Shown here piece by piece: positions 40,503 through 49,115 of a stretch of 64,000 bases of DNA. The DNA is from Sporomusa acidovorans (lineage in GTDB: Bacteria; Bacillota; Negativicutes; Sporomusales; Sporomusaceae). Position 1 is the stretch's first letter; every line of letters starts with the position of its first letter. The notes below the pieces were generated by a model that saw only the letters and a program-made list of their open reading frames with translations, was not told where the DNA came from and made no database searches. A program made the translations under genes and the position numbers. Location: assembly GCF_002257695.2 (NCBI RefSeq), contig NZ_CP155571.1; one strand, given 5' to 3'.

Positions 40503-41564
40503 GTGAAACCATATTCGCTAAATGAGGCAAGACCTGGCATGGAGATTGGGCGGATGATATTAACGCCGGATGATAAGGTCATTCTAAGCGAAGGAACAAT
40601 TCTCTCTGAAAGCATGATTGAAGGCTTGCATTTTTGGGAAATTAACACTGTCTTTATTAAAGAACCATTGTCTGACGAATCCGAAATGGATTTTTCTATT
40701 CCTGAAACGGCTGTCCAAATGAAGTTTTTTACCGAATATGAGGATACGGTCAATATTCTAAAAGATTCATTTGCGAAAATTCGTTTTTTTAAAGAAGTTC
40801 CGTTAACCGCCACACAGAATTTAGCCAGAAATTGTATTGAACCACTAATTAATACCACTGGTGTAATTAATCATATAAATATGGTGCGCCGGCAGGATGA
40901 TTATACGTTTCATCACTCTGTCAATGTGGCAATTATTTGCGGAGTATTAGGTAAATGGCTTGGTTATTCGGGAATTGAGCTAAAGGATTTAATTTTAGCC
41001 GGTTTGCTTCATGATGTTGGCAAGACACAGATACCGCTTGAAATATTAAATAAACCGGGTAAGCTTTCGCCTGAAGAAATGGAAATTATGCGTCTGCATA
41101 CCACCCGCGGCTATAGATTGCTTCGTAACAAACCGGAGATTCCGGACGGGGTTATTCATGGAATTTTACAACATCATGAACGGTTTGACGGCAGTGGATA
41201 TCCGCTTGGCGTTTCCGGTGATCAAATCCATCCATACGCCAAAATTATCGCAATTGCCGACATGTATGATGCAATGACCTCAGACCGCGTTTATCATCGT
41301 AAAAATTCGCCGTTTGCGGTAGTCGAAATGATTGTTGAAGAAATGTTTAATAAACTTGATCCGCAAATTGGTACAGTATTTTTGAATAATGTTCGTGACT
41401 ATCTTCTTGGTAATATTGTTGAACTAAGTGACGGAAGACAAGCGGAAGTCATCTACCTGGGCCAGTTTATGGCAGCACGCCCGGTAGTGGTAACAGAAGA
41501 TAAAGAGTATATTGATTTAGAACGTAATAAAACCTTGAGCATTGTTCAGGTTGTCAAAGCTTAA
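40503..41564 (+). CDS. HD-GYP domain protein, putative c-di-GMP phosphodiesterase
   Basis: A 353-residue soluble regulator that probably hydrolyses c-di-GMP to GMP. The N-terminal 130 residues form an unidentified domain. The HD-GYP domain at about 135-310 has all parts: HHSVNVA, LLHDVGKTQIP, HTTRGYRLL, HHERFDGSGYP, and IADMYDAMTSDR. The start chosen is GTG 40503, but the strong AGGAGGAGAG at 40471-40480 is about 23 bases upstream and better spaced to an in-frame CTG at 40485, so the true start is uncertain. It could tune the same messenger that ComFB and the pilB leader may sense. Confidence 0.9.
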   Translation: MKPYSLNEARPGMEIGRMILTPDDKVILSEGTILSESMIEGLHFWEINTVFIKEPLSDESEMDFSIPETAVQMKFFTEYEDTVNILKDSFAKIRFFKEVPLTATQNLARNCIEPLINTTGVINHINMVRRQDDYTFHHSVNVAIICGVLGKWLGYSGIELKDLILAGLLHDVGKTQIPLEILNKPGKLSPEEMEIMRLHTTRGYRLLRNKPEIPDGVIHGILQHHERFDGSGYPLGVSGDQIHPYAKIIAIADMYDAMTSDRVYHRKNSPFAVVEMIVEEMFNKLDPQIGTVFLNNVRDYLLGNIVELSDGRQAEVIYLGQFMAARPVVVTEDKEYIDLERNKTLSIVQVVKA

Positions 41565-41595
41565 CCTACTAAATGATAAGATAAGGGGAATACTT

Positions 41596-42282
41596 ATGAA
41601 CAAAAAGGCCGTTGTGCTGTTATCGGGTGGGCTTGATTCTACGGTATGTATGGCTGTTGCCTACAATCAAGGCTATGAACTCTTGCCGATTAGCTTTAAC
41701 TATCATCAGCGGCACAAAAGAGAACTTGCGGCTGCCGCCCAAGTCGCTAAGCATTACAAAGTAGATCGCCATTTAATTATTGAGACGAATATGGATGCTA
41801 TTGGTGGCAGTGCCTTAACCGATACCAGTATAGCCGTACCCGCAGGTGAAATTGGCGCTGCGACTGTGCCGATAACGTATGTACCTGCACGGAATTTGAT
41901 ATTTCTTAGCTATGCGTTAGGTTATGCGGAAGTAACAGGCGCTGAAAGAGTATATATCGGCGTGAATGCTCTTGATTATTCCGGTTACCCTGATTGCCGA
42001 CCCGAGTTTATCGCTATGTTTCAGCAGTTAGCTAATTATTCAACAAAAGCAACCGCGGAAGATGGCAGAAAAATTATGATCGAAACGCCGCTGATCCGCT
42101 TGACCAAGAAAGATATTGTATTATTAGGGGACAAGCTGGGGGCACCGCTTCACCTGACCACAAGCTGCTATGAAGGTCAAGACAAGGCTTGCGGGCAGTG
42201 CGACAGTTGCCTTTTGCGTCTTAAAGGGTTTGCAGAGGCAGGCCTGATTGATCCTATTTTGTATCAAACTAGGGGTGAATAA
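41596..42282 (+). CDS. queC: 7-cyano-7-deazaguanine (preQ0) synthase
   Basis: Makes preQ0 from 7-carboxy-7-deazaguanine, ATP and ammonia in queuosine synthesis. The ATG at 41596 has AAGGGGA upstream. The 228-residue protein has the PP-loop LLSGGLDSTVC, NYHQRH, VPARNLIFLS, and the zinc-site C-terminus CYEGQDKACGQCDSCLLR. Stop and the next start overlap by one base. Confidence 0.96.
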   Translation: MNKKAVVLLSGGLDSTVCMAVAYNQGYELLPISFNYHQRHKRELAAAAQVAKHYKVDRHLIIETNMDAIGGSALTDTSIAVPAGEIGAATVPITYVPARNLIFLSYALGYAEVTGAERVYIGVNALDYSGYPDCRPEFIAMFQQLANYSTKATAEDGRKIMIETPLIRLTKKDIVLLGDKLGAPLHLTTSCYEGQDKACGQCDSCLLRLKGFAEAGLIDPILYQTRGE

Positions 42283-43112
42283 TGATGAGGCAGACAACCC
42301 AGGGACGCAGTTCGAATAGTTCCATCAAAGATGTTCAAAACAGCTGTGACGAACGCGGTATTGCCATCCAAAAAGTTGGCGTAAGCGATGTGCATTTGCC
42401 ATTTTTAATAAAAACTAAAAGTGGTTCGTTTCAAAGCGTTTTAGCAAAAATTAAACTTACTGTTGATTTACCGCAAGAGTTCAAAGGGACACATATGAGC
42501 CGGTTTATTGAAATCTTGAGCGACTGGAGTCAAAAGCCGGTGTCCTATCGGGAAATCGGCAATATGCTGACCGACACCATTGTCCGTTTGCACGCTAAAC
42601 GCGCTCATATTGATATTCATTTTAAGTATTTTGTTGAAAAAGAGGCTCCCGTGAGCGGCCTTAAAAGTATGCTGGATTATGATTGCACGTTTTCTGCCAG
42701 CTTAGCCCGCGGCGAGCAATTAGATTTTGTATTAGGGATTATTGTGCCATTTACCTCTTTGTGTCCCTGCAGCAAGGAGATATCTCAATACGGCGCCCAT
42801 AACCAGCGGGGAATTATGCGAGTAAAAATTAAACAAGTGCATGGAAAATTCATTTGGATTGAAGACTTGGCAAAAATGTTGGAAGAGCGGGGAAGTTGTC
42901 AAGTGTATCCTTTGCTAAAACGTGAGGATGAAAAATATGTTACGGAAAAGGCTTATGAGAATCCTAAATTTGTTGAAGACGTGCTAAGAGATTTGGTGTT
43001 GATGTTGCGTAAACTAGACGGTATTCAGTGGTTTGAAGTGGAATGCGAAAATTATGAATCCATTCATAACCATAGCGCTTATGCCACGCACATCGAGAAT
43101 GTGGACAAATAA
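42282..43112 (+). CDS. folE2: GTP cyclohydrolase FolE2 (type IB)
   Basis: Converts GTP to dihydroneopterin triphosphate, the first step to both folate and queuosine. The 276-residue protein has the type IB signature LCPCSKEISQYGAHNQRG with the metal Cys, and VYPLLKREDEKYVTEKAYENP with the catalytic Glu. It is translationally coupled to queC, so here its product is probably used for deazaguanine. queD and queE are not in the window. Confidence 0.94.
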   Translation: MMRQTTQGRSSNSSIKDVQNSCDERGIAIQKVGVSDVHLPFLIKTKSGSFQSVLAKIKLTVDLPQEFKGTHMSRFIEILSDWSQKPVSYREIGNMLTDTIVRLHAKRAHIDIHFKYFVEKEAPVSGLKSMLDYDCTFSASLARGEQLDFVLGIIVPFTSLCPCSKEISQYGAHNQRGIMRVKIKQVHGKFIWIEDLAKMLEERGSCQVYPLLKREDEKYVTEKAYENPKFVEDVLRDLVLMLRKLDGIQWFEVECENYESIHNHSAYATHIENVDK

Positions 43113-43114
43113 GA

Positions 43115-43156
43115 TAACGGCGCCGGGCATATAACACGGCGCCGTATTTGATTTTT
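43115..43156. terminator. Bidirectional terminator between folE2 and a minus-strand gene
   Basis: ACGGCGCCG (43117-43125) pairs with CGGCGCCGT (43137-43145), with ATTTGATTTTT on the plus side and ATCTTATTTG on the minus side. The two flanking genes converge on it. Confidence 0.85.
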
Positions 43157-43161
43157 ACTTC

Positions 43162-43461
43162 TTACTCGGCGCTATAGTCCCCATTAGCATCATATTTAGC
43201 AGTTAAAGTTTGGTTGGCCAGGGCACTTTTGGAACTGGTAGCCGTAGTAGTGCTACCGGTTTGCGATTGTTTTGCCAATTTGCTTAATTCGCTCATATTT
43301 GCAGAGGTACCCGAAGTCATGGAAGAAGAAGCAGAGGTAGAGGCAGTAGTGTTCGTGCCGGAGCTTTTGCTGGCATAATCGTTATTTGCATCCATTTTTG
43401 CAGTCATGGTGCCATATTCGTTTTTGCTTTCCGCTTGCTTGCTTTGTTTAGATTGATTCAT
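43162..43461 (-). CDS. Ser/Thr-rich low-complexity protein with two DANxDY repeats
   Basis: A 99-residue protein with AGGAGG before its ATG. I do not recognise it. The segment TMTAKMDANNDYAS near the start returns near the end as TLTAKYDANGDYS. The sequence between is almost only Ser, Thr, Ala, Gly, Lys and Gln (TASTSASSSMTSGTSANMSE). There is no signal peptide or membrane helix, so it is probably disordered and cytosolic or spore-located. The D-A-N-x-D-Y repeats look like the loop of a calcium-binding EF-hand or dockerin site but lack its flanking helices. Confidence 0.72.
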   Translation of the reverse strand: MNQSKQSKQAESKNEYGTMTAKMDANNDYASKSSGTNTTASTSASSSMTSGTSANMSELSKLAKQSQTGSTTTATSSKSALANQTLTAKYDANGDYSAE

Positions 43462-43591
43462 TATTGATTACCTCCTGAAGTTTTTATTTTGGTCATGTGA
43501 CCAATATTAGTATCAGACAACATATATCAAGTCATACCAGGGATTTTTTGCCCCAACAATCATTCCAATATAATCCGGTTGAGGTTTAATT

Positions 43592-44446
43592 ATGAAACAA
43601 TTAATTGTAAATGCCGATGATTTTGGGTTGCATGAGAGTATTAATCATGGCATTATTGAAGGGTATACGAAAGGATGTATAACAAGTACTTCACTTATGG
43701 CGGGTGGCCCTGCTTTTGAACATGCGGCAGGTTTAGCCGCCAAACACCCGCAATTGGGAATTGGAGTTCATCTTACGCTGGTTGGCGGACTGCCGGTAAG
43801 TGAACCTCATTGTATTTCCTCGCTTGTTGACGGCAATGGCATGTTCTGTGGCAGCTATGCGTCACTTTTCCGGAAAATAGGTACGTCAGGTATTTGTTTG
43901 CGAGATGTGCAATGCGAACTTACGGCTCAGGTTGAAAAAGTATTGGCAGCCGGAATAAACGTAACCCATCTTGACAGCCACCAACATATGCATGTGGTGC
44001 CGGGAATTTTTGATGTTGTTTTACGTATTGCGAAAAAATATCATATTCCCGCCATGCGGATACCTGCTGAGCCGTTATTGTTTCTGGGCGGTTTTAAACC
44101 AACTGCCGGCAGGATAATTGGCCGTACCGGTCTAAGCGTTTTGGCTAATTTGGCTCATTTTCGGGCTCGACGGGCCGGGATCGTTGTGCCTGATCACTTT
44201 TACGGAATGGTGGCAGGCGGCAGTATGGATGAAAGTCTGTTGCTCAATATTATAGACAACCTGCCTGAAGGCGTGTCGGAAGTTATGGTGCATCCCGGCT
44301 TCGATGACACGAAACTTAATGCGGCATTTTCATGGGGATACCATTGGCAGCAGGAATTATCCGCTCTTACCAGTGGGCAGGTTGCCAAACTTTTGGAATA
44401 CAGGGGGATCAGGCTTGTGTCTTTTGCCCAGCTAATAACCAAGTAA
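43592..44446 (+). CDS. YdjC/ChbG family carbohydrate deacetylase (HpnK-like)
   Basis: A metal-dependent deacetylase of 284 residues. The catalytic NADDFGLHESIN near the start and HLDSHQHMHVVP near residue 128 supply the metal Asp and His residues; MVHPGFDD follows. It resembles hopanoid-linked HpnK and chitooligosaccharide deacetylase ChbG, but no hopanoid or chitin genes are nearby, so the substrate is unknown. It is a single-gene unit followed by a family 1 repeat. Confidence 0.88.
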   Translation: MKQLIVNADDFGLHESINHGIIEGYTKGCITSTSLMAGGPAFEHAAGLAAKHPQLGIGVHLTLVGGLPVSEPHCISSLVDGNGMFCGSYASLFRKIGTSGICLRDVQCELTAQVEKVLAAGINVTHLDSHQHMHVVPGIFDVVLRIAKKYHIPAMRIPAEPLLFLGGFKPTAGRIIGRTGLSVLANLAHFRARRAGIVVPDHFYGMVAGGSMDESLLLNIIDNLPEGVSEVMVHPGFDDTKLNAAFSWGYHWQQELSALTSGQVAKLLEYRGIRLVSFAQLITK

Positions 44447-44454
44447 ATGATTTA

Positions 44455-44558
44455 TAAGAAAAGACTTGGCTTGTGCCAAGTCCTTCAGGACGCCGGCGGA
44501 AGCCCTAGTCGTTCTTACTTATTATCAGAAAGGTTGTACTTTCTGATAATGTAAGAAA
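44455..44558 (+). repeat. Dispersed two-hairpin repeat, family 1, copy 2
   Basis: Starts 9 bases after the deacetylase stop and is nearly identical to copy 1 at 3355-3479: AAGAAAAGACTTGGCTTGTG, CAAGTCCTTCAG-ACGCCGGC-GAAGCC, TAGTCGTTCTTACTT, and ATTATCAGAAAGGTTGTACT-TTCTGATAAT. In the last hairpin both arms are conserved exactly. It lacks the CCCCTTTAGGGGG block of copy 1. Confidence 0.88.
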
Positions 44559-44640
44559 AATTTAAATTGTTTAATTTTGATAATTGTTATCCTTCTGGCA
44601 GGAAAATAGCCAACTGTATGGAATAATACCACTATCATAA

Positions 44641-44850
44641 ATTAATAGGTGTAAGGGAATGGGTGCTTTGAGCTTAATAGGGAAGTCCGGTGTAATACCG
44701 GCACGGTCCCGCCACTGTAATGGGGATGCCTCTTAAATTTGCCACTGGGAAACCGGGAAGGCTTGGGTGAGCGATGAACCAGAGTCAGGAGACCTGCCTG
44801 TTCTAACACACGCCGTTAGGACCTACGGAAGATAGGCAGGTGTGGGTAAA
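44641..44850 (+). promoter_or_regulatory. Cobalamin (AdoCbl) riboswitch
   Basis: The core of the class is complete: AATAGGGAAGTCCGGTGTAA, CGGTCCCGCCACTGTAATGG, GCCACTGGGAAACCGGGAAGG, and the B12-box end GAGTCAGGAGACCTGCC. The 3' part includes ACCTGCCT and, 35 bases later, AGGCAGGT, which can pair with it as part of the switch. It controls the 14.3-kb cobamide run downstream, lowering expression when coenzyme B12 is abundant. Confidence 0.97.
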
Positions 44851-44883
44851 GAATCAGGCAAAATCATTTATTGTTTGGTGATA

Positions 44884-44910
44884 TACCCCCTGCTAAAAGG
44901 GGGTTTTTCT
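44884..44910 (+). terminator. Attenuator hairpin before cbiD, carrying the likely ribosome site
   Basis: ACCCCCT pairs with AGGGGGT, with a 6-base loop and TTTTTCT after it. It lies between the riboswitch and cbiD. Its 3' arm AGGGGG is also the only Shine-Dalgarno-like sequence for the TTG start at 44912, so forming the hairpin should block both elongation and translation. Confidence 0.85.
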
Positions 44911-44911
44911 A

Positions 44912-46024
44912 TTGTCGGATAAGCCAATGCGCAAAGGAATAACGACCGGCACCTGTGCCGCTGCAGCAGCCAAGGCGGCAATAATGGCCCGGCTGGGGCA
45001 GCCGGTGACGGTTGTTGAGGTGCTCTCGCCGCAGGGGATAGCTTTAAAGGTGCCGATAGCTGAATGCCATGCAAGTACTGATGGTGGATTTGGCTGGGTT
45101 ATAAAGGATGCCGGCGATGATCCGGATATAACAAATGGAATTAAGATTGGAGCCAAAGTAATGGTAACCAGTCAGCCGGCAATTGTTATTAAGGCTGGCG
45201 AGGGAGTAGGGACAGTGACAAAACCCGGTTTGGCTGTGCCTGTGGGTGAGCCTGCCATAAATCCCGGACCGCGTACTATGATAACGAAAGCTGTTGAAGA
45301 TTGTTTGCCACCAGGCAAAGGGGCAATTGTCACCATTATTGTCCCTAATGGGGAGAAACTCGCAGCCAAAACGCTTAACCCAATATTGGGAATCGTGGGC
45401 GGTTTATCGATTATTGGTACTACCGGCATTGTTGAACCTATGTCGGAAGAGGCTTTTAAAAACTCGCTGGTACCTCAAATCAGTGTGGTACATGCGCTGG
45501 GATATGACGAAATCGTGTTTGCGCCCGGGAAAATTGGGCAGGATATTGCCGTTAACCGTTATGGTTTGCCGGCGGCCGCCGTTGTTCAGACAAGTAATTT
45601 TATCGGGCATATGCTGGAAAATGCCGTAAAGTACGGAATGCGGCGTGTGCTGCTTTTTGGTCATCTGGGGAAAATTGTTAAGGTTTCGGCCGGGATATTT
45701 CATACCCATAATCGGATGGCTGATGCCCGATTGGAAACGCTGGCCGCTTATATGGCACTCAGCGGCGCGCCGCAGGCCGCTATTAAAGAAATACTATCTT
45801 CAACCACGACCGAGGCTGCTATGCCGATCATTACCCGTTATAATATGAACGAAGTCTATAATTTGCTGGCCGAGAGAGCCAGTGCCCGGGCTATACGGTA
45901 TGTATTCGGAGAATTGGTTGTAGGGACAGTGATTGTTACTTTGAAGGGAGATATACTGGGGCTTGACCAAACGGCCCGGGAAATTGGAGGACATTTAGGA
46001 TGGAATGTGCCTATCGAATCATAG
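44912..46024 (+). CDS. cbiD: Cobalt-precorrin-5B C1-methyltransferase
   Basis: Methylates C1 of the corrin ring in the anaerobic pathway. The 370-residue protein begins MRKGITTGTCAAAAAKAA, the family signature. The start is TTG 44912 if the attenuator arm serves as ribosome site, or ATG 44927 otherwise. LNPILGIVGGLSIIGTTGIV and FGHLGKIVKVSAGIFHTHN are typical. First gene after the cobalamin riboswitch. Confidence 0.96.
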   Translation: MSDKPMRKGITTGTCAAAAAKAAIMARLGQPVTVVEVLSPQGIALKVPIAECHASTDGGFGWVIKDAGDDPDITNGIKIGAKVMVTSQPAIVIKAGEGVGTVTKPGLAVPVGEPAINPGPRTMITKAVEDCLPPGKGAIVTIIVPNGEKLAAKTLNPILGIVGGLSIIGTTGIVEPMSEEAFKNSLVPQISVVHALGYDEIVFAPGKIGQDIAVNRYGLPAAAVVQTSNFIGHMLENAVKYGMRRVLLFGHLGKIVKVSAGIFHTHNRMADARLETLAAYMALSGAPQAAIKEILSSTTTEAAMPIITRYNMNEVYNLLAERASARAIRYVFGELVVGTVIVTLKGDILGLDQTAREIGGHLGWNVPIES

Positions 46025-46632
46025 TTGTCGGCATTGGGCCAGGTTCAGCCGATTATCTGTTACCGGCAGCCAGCCGGACAATTAAAGAAGCAGTTGTCCT
46101 GGTCGGCAGCAAGCGGGCACTGGCGACATTTGCTTCCGAAAACCAGCTGACTAAGGTTATTGATAAAGATATTGGCGGTGTGCTTGATTTTGTTGAACAG
46201 CAGCTTAATCGTCATGATGTAGTGGTAATGGTGTCAGGTGATCCGGGGTTCTATAGCATGCTCACCGCCCTTAGAAAGCGCTTTTCGCCAGACTGCCTTA
46301 CCGTTATTCCGGGGATTAGCTCGGTGCAGCTTGCTTTTGCCCGGTTAGCCGAAGTTTGGCAGGATGCAGCGTTGATCAGTATGCATGGCCGTGAGGTTGA
46401 CGATGCGGTTTTGTGTTACCGTCCGGGTTATAAGTTGGGGATCTTAACAGATAATCAGCATAATCCCGCCAATATTGCCGATATTTTGTTAACACACGGT
46501 TGGCCTAAAACAGCAAGTGTGTGGTTATGTGCCAACCTGTCTTATGATAATGAGAGCATAATTGCCGTAAATTTGGCAGAGGCAAGGAGGACACCGGGAT
46601 TTGAACACAGTGTAATGGTGGTGAAGGCATGA
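46000..46632 (+). CDS. cbiE: Cobalt-precorrin-7 C5-methyltransferase
   Basis: SAM-dependent methylation at C5. The 210-residue protein starts with IIVVGIGPGSADYLLPAA, the SAM-dependent tetrapyrrole methylase motif, then VSGDPGFYSM and VIPGISSVQLAFARL. It begins inside cbiD with its own GGAGGACAT site and overlaps cbiT by 4 bases, so cbiE and cbiT are separate coupled genes rather than the fused CobL. Confidence 0.94.
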   Translation: MECAYRIIVVGIGPGSADYLLPAASRTIKEAVVLVGSKRALATFASENQLTKVIDKDIGGVLDFVEQQLNRHDVVVMVSGDPGFYSMLTALRKRFSPDCLTVIPGISSVQLAFARLAEVWQDAALISMHGREVDDAVLCYRPGYKLGILTDNQHNPANIADILLTHGWPKTASVWLCANLSYDNESIIAVNLAEARRTPGFEHSVMVVKA

Positions 46633-47204
46633 AGCAGGGGTTAGGGATTCCGGACAGTGAATTTATCCGGGGTAACATTCCGATGACGAAACAGGAGATT
46701 AGGATACTAACATTAGCTAAAGCCGGAATTAATGCCACCGATACGATTATTGATATCGGCGCCGGTACCGGTTCATTGTCAATAGAAGCGGCATTGCTGG
46801 CAGAACAGGGAAAGGTATTTGCCATTGAACGGGAGACTGAGGGTATTGAGTTAATCAAAACCAATGCCGCTAAATTTAAGGTAAACAATGTGGAGGCCAT
46901 CCTGGGGATTGCCCCTGAGGCCCTGGACGGGTTACCGGCGGCTGATGTTATTTTAATTGGTGGCAGCGGCGGAAGGTTGCCGGATATATTGGCTTATGCC
47001 GATACACTGCTTAAACCGGGAGGCCGGCTGGTTATAACGGCGGTTACTGTGGAAACACTCTCAACTGCATTAGAAATTATGCGAGAAAGAAAAGAGTACA
47101 GTGTGGATGCTTGCTGCGTGCAGGTAACTAAAATTCAAGCCGTCGGAGCCAGTAATATGTTTAAAGCGCTTAATCCGATTTATATCATTGCTTGCAGTAA
47201 ATAA
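46629..47204 (+). CDS. cbiT: Cobalt-precorrin-6B C15-methyltransferase (decarboxylating)
   Basis: Removes the C12 acetate carboxyl and methylates C15. The 191-residue Rossmann methyltransferase has the N-terminal GIPDSEFIRGNIPMTKQEIR and the SAM site IIDIGAGTGSLSIEAALL, with ILIGGSGGRLPDIL. ATGA overlap with cbiE. Some 80 gene-free bases follow before cbiF. Confidence 0.95.
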   Translation: MKQGLGIPDSEFIRGNIPMTKQEIRILTLAKAGINATDTIIDIGAGTGSLSIEAALLAEQGKVFAIERETEGIELIKTNAAKFKVNNVEAILGIAPEALDGLPAADVILIGGSGGRLPDILAYADTLLKPGGRLVITAVTVETLSTALEIMRERKEYSVDACCVQVTKIQAVGASNMFKALNPIYIIACSK

Positions 47205-47288
47205 TTGCAAGCCAATGGCTGTAAATCCTTATTGGATACTCTATAGATTCCAGGCCGGGGAGAAAAGCCGAAAAAAGAAGGGAGAATT

Positions 47289-48047
47289 ATGATGAATGTT
47301 TTCTTTGTGGGAGCCGGTCCGGGCGATCCCGAGCTAATTACGGTTAAAGGTCAGCGCCTTTTAGGACAGGCCGATATTATTATTTATGCCGGTTCGTTGG
47401 TTAACCCGGCATTGCTGTCGCTGGCAAAAAACGGTGCTGCCATCTATAACAGCGCATCAATGACTCTGGATGAGGTTATTGCCGTTGTCGAGCAGGGGGT
47501 TAAAGAAAATAAGCTGGTAGTCAGACTCCACACCGGTGATCCCAGCATTTATGGTGCTATTCAGGAACAGATGGATAAACTGGCAGGCAAAAGTATTGCC
47601 TTCGAGGTTATACCTGGCGTGAGTTCGTTTTTAGCTACGGCTGCCGCATTAAAACAGGAGTATACATTGCCTGATGTTTCTCAGACAGTGATTATTACCC
47701 GCCTGGAAGGACGCACGCCTGTGCCGGAGAAGGAAAAATTAGTGAAATTGGCCAGCCATGAGGCAACCATGTGTATATTTTTAAGCGTGCATATGCTGGA
47801 CAATGTTGTTAAAGAACTGATCGATGGGGGGTATCCGGCGGAAACTCCGGTAGCCATTGTCCAGAAGGCTTCCTGGCCTGATCAGAAAATCTATCGTGGT
47901 GCGCTAAAGACTATTGCTCAAATTGCCAGGGAAAATAATATTGATCGCACGGCCATGATTGTCGTTGGTAAAGTTTTAGACACAAACTACGCGCTATCCA
48001 GACTCTATGCGCCCGAATTCGGGCATATGTTCAGGGAGGCCAAATAG
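47289..48047 (+). CDS. cbiF: Cobalt-precorrin-4 C11-methyltransferase
   Basis: Methylates C11. The 252-residue protein has the family start VFFVGAGPGDPELITVKG, the acidic loop AGSLVNPALL, and the SAM site RLHTGDPSIYGAIQEQMDKL; VIPGVSSFLATAAALKQEYT is the substrate part. AAGAAGGGAG precedes the start. Translation of cbiG begins 3 bases after its stop. Confidence 0.96.
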   Translation: MMNVFFVGAGPGDPELITVKGQRLLGQADIIIYAGSLVNPALLSLAKNGAAIYNSASMTLDEVIAVVEQGVKENKLVVRLHTGDPSIYGAIQEQMDKLAGKSIAFEVIPGVSSFLATAAALKQEYTLPDVSQTVIITRLEGRTPVPEKEKLVKLASHEATMCIFLSVHMLDNVVKELIDGGYPAETPVAIVQKASWPDQKIYRGALKTIAQIARENNIDRTAMIVVGKVLDTNYALSRLYAPEFGHMFREAK

Positions 48048-48050
48048 GCT

Positions 48051-49115
48051 GTGAAGCTGGCAGTTATTTCAGTTACCAATAAGGGCGCTGAATTAGCGGG
48101 AAAGATAGCGCCGCTATTAGAAGCTAAAGTTGATATTTATGTAAAAAACGGGCGCAATCCCCAGAGCGAACCTAATACCTACAACTGCCTAAGTGATTTG
48201 GTCCATGAAATTTTTTCGGTGTATGATGGTTTAATTTTTATTATGGCCACAGGTATTGTAGTAAGGGTCATTGCCCCCTATGTGAAAGATAAACGTTTTG
48301 ACCCGGCAGTTGTTGTTATGGATGATGGCGGTACTTTTGCCATCAGCCTGTTGTCAGGCCATATCGGTGGGGCAAATGAGTTGGCTCAGTTGGTGGGTAA
48401 TGCCGTACAAGCCACGCCGGTCATTACGACAGCTACCGATGTTGCCAAATTACCTGCTGCCGATGTGCTTGCCGTCAAACTTAATCTGGCGATGGAACCG
48501 TTTGCTTCACTAAAAACAATTAACTCCGTCATTGTTAACGGCGGCAAAGTGGCTTTTTTGGTGGACAAAGAACTGGACGGCTATGCGCAATACATTTGTT
48601 CAGCCGCTGAGCTGAATGTTCCGCTGGCCGATACCAGTGAATTGGCTTTCAGCGAAAATTATGATGCTGCGGTAATTATTACCGACAGAAATTTCCCTAT
48701 AGCCAAACCGCATTTGTATTTGCGTCCCGGGAGTTTAGCCGTTGGTGTTGGTTGCCGCCGGGGCACCTCCGGTGCGGAAATTTTATCGGCCATTAGCCAG
48801 GCATGCCAGGCAATTGGGCGCAGTATTAAAAGTGTGGCGATTATCGGCAGCACAACCGTAAAAGAAGATGAAATCGGCCTACTGTCAGCCGCGCAGCAGC
48901 TTGCAGTGCCGATTGAGTTTTATACCCATCAGCAGCTCAATGAATGTATTGAAAAACATGCATTGGCGTTATCTAATTTTGTTAATGAAAAGATAGGAGT
49001 GGGGAATGTATGCGAACCAGCAGCAATTCTGGCAGGGAGAACCAGCAAGCTGTTTTTACCGAAAACCAAGTATCCCAAAGTGACTGTGGCTATCACGCCG
49101 GTAAGATATCGGTAG
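48051..49115 (+). CDS. cbiG: Cobalt-precorrin-5A hydrolase
   Basis: Opens the delta-lactone of cobalt-precorrin-5A, releasing acetaldehyde. The 354-residue protein has the N-terminal domain with GLIFIMATGIVVRVIAPYV, KRFDPAVVVMDDGG and ISLLSGHIGGANELA, and the C-terminal CbiG_C domain with SLAVGVGCRRGTSGAEI. Starts at GTG. Its last 106 bases overlap the 5' part of cbiH in another frame. Confidence 0.94.
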   Translation: MKLAVISVTNKGAELAGKIAPLLEAKVDIYVKNGRNPQSEPNTYNCLSDLVHEIFSVYDGLIFIMATGIVVRVIAPYVKDKRFDPAVVVMDDGGTFAISLLSGHIGGANELAQLVGNAVQATPVITTATDVAKLPAADVLAVKLNLAMEPFASLKTINSVIVNGGKVAFLVDKELDGYAQYICSAAELNVPLADTSELAFSENYDAAVIITDRNFPIAKPHLYLRPGSLAVGVGCRRGTSGAEILSAISQACQAIGRSIKSVAIIGSTTVKEDEIGLLSAAQQLAVPIEFYTHQQLNECIEKHALALSNFVNEKIGVGNVCEPAAILAGRTSKLFLPKTKYPKVTVAITPVRYR

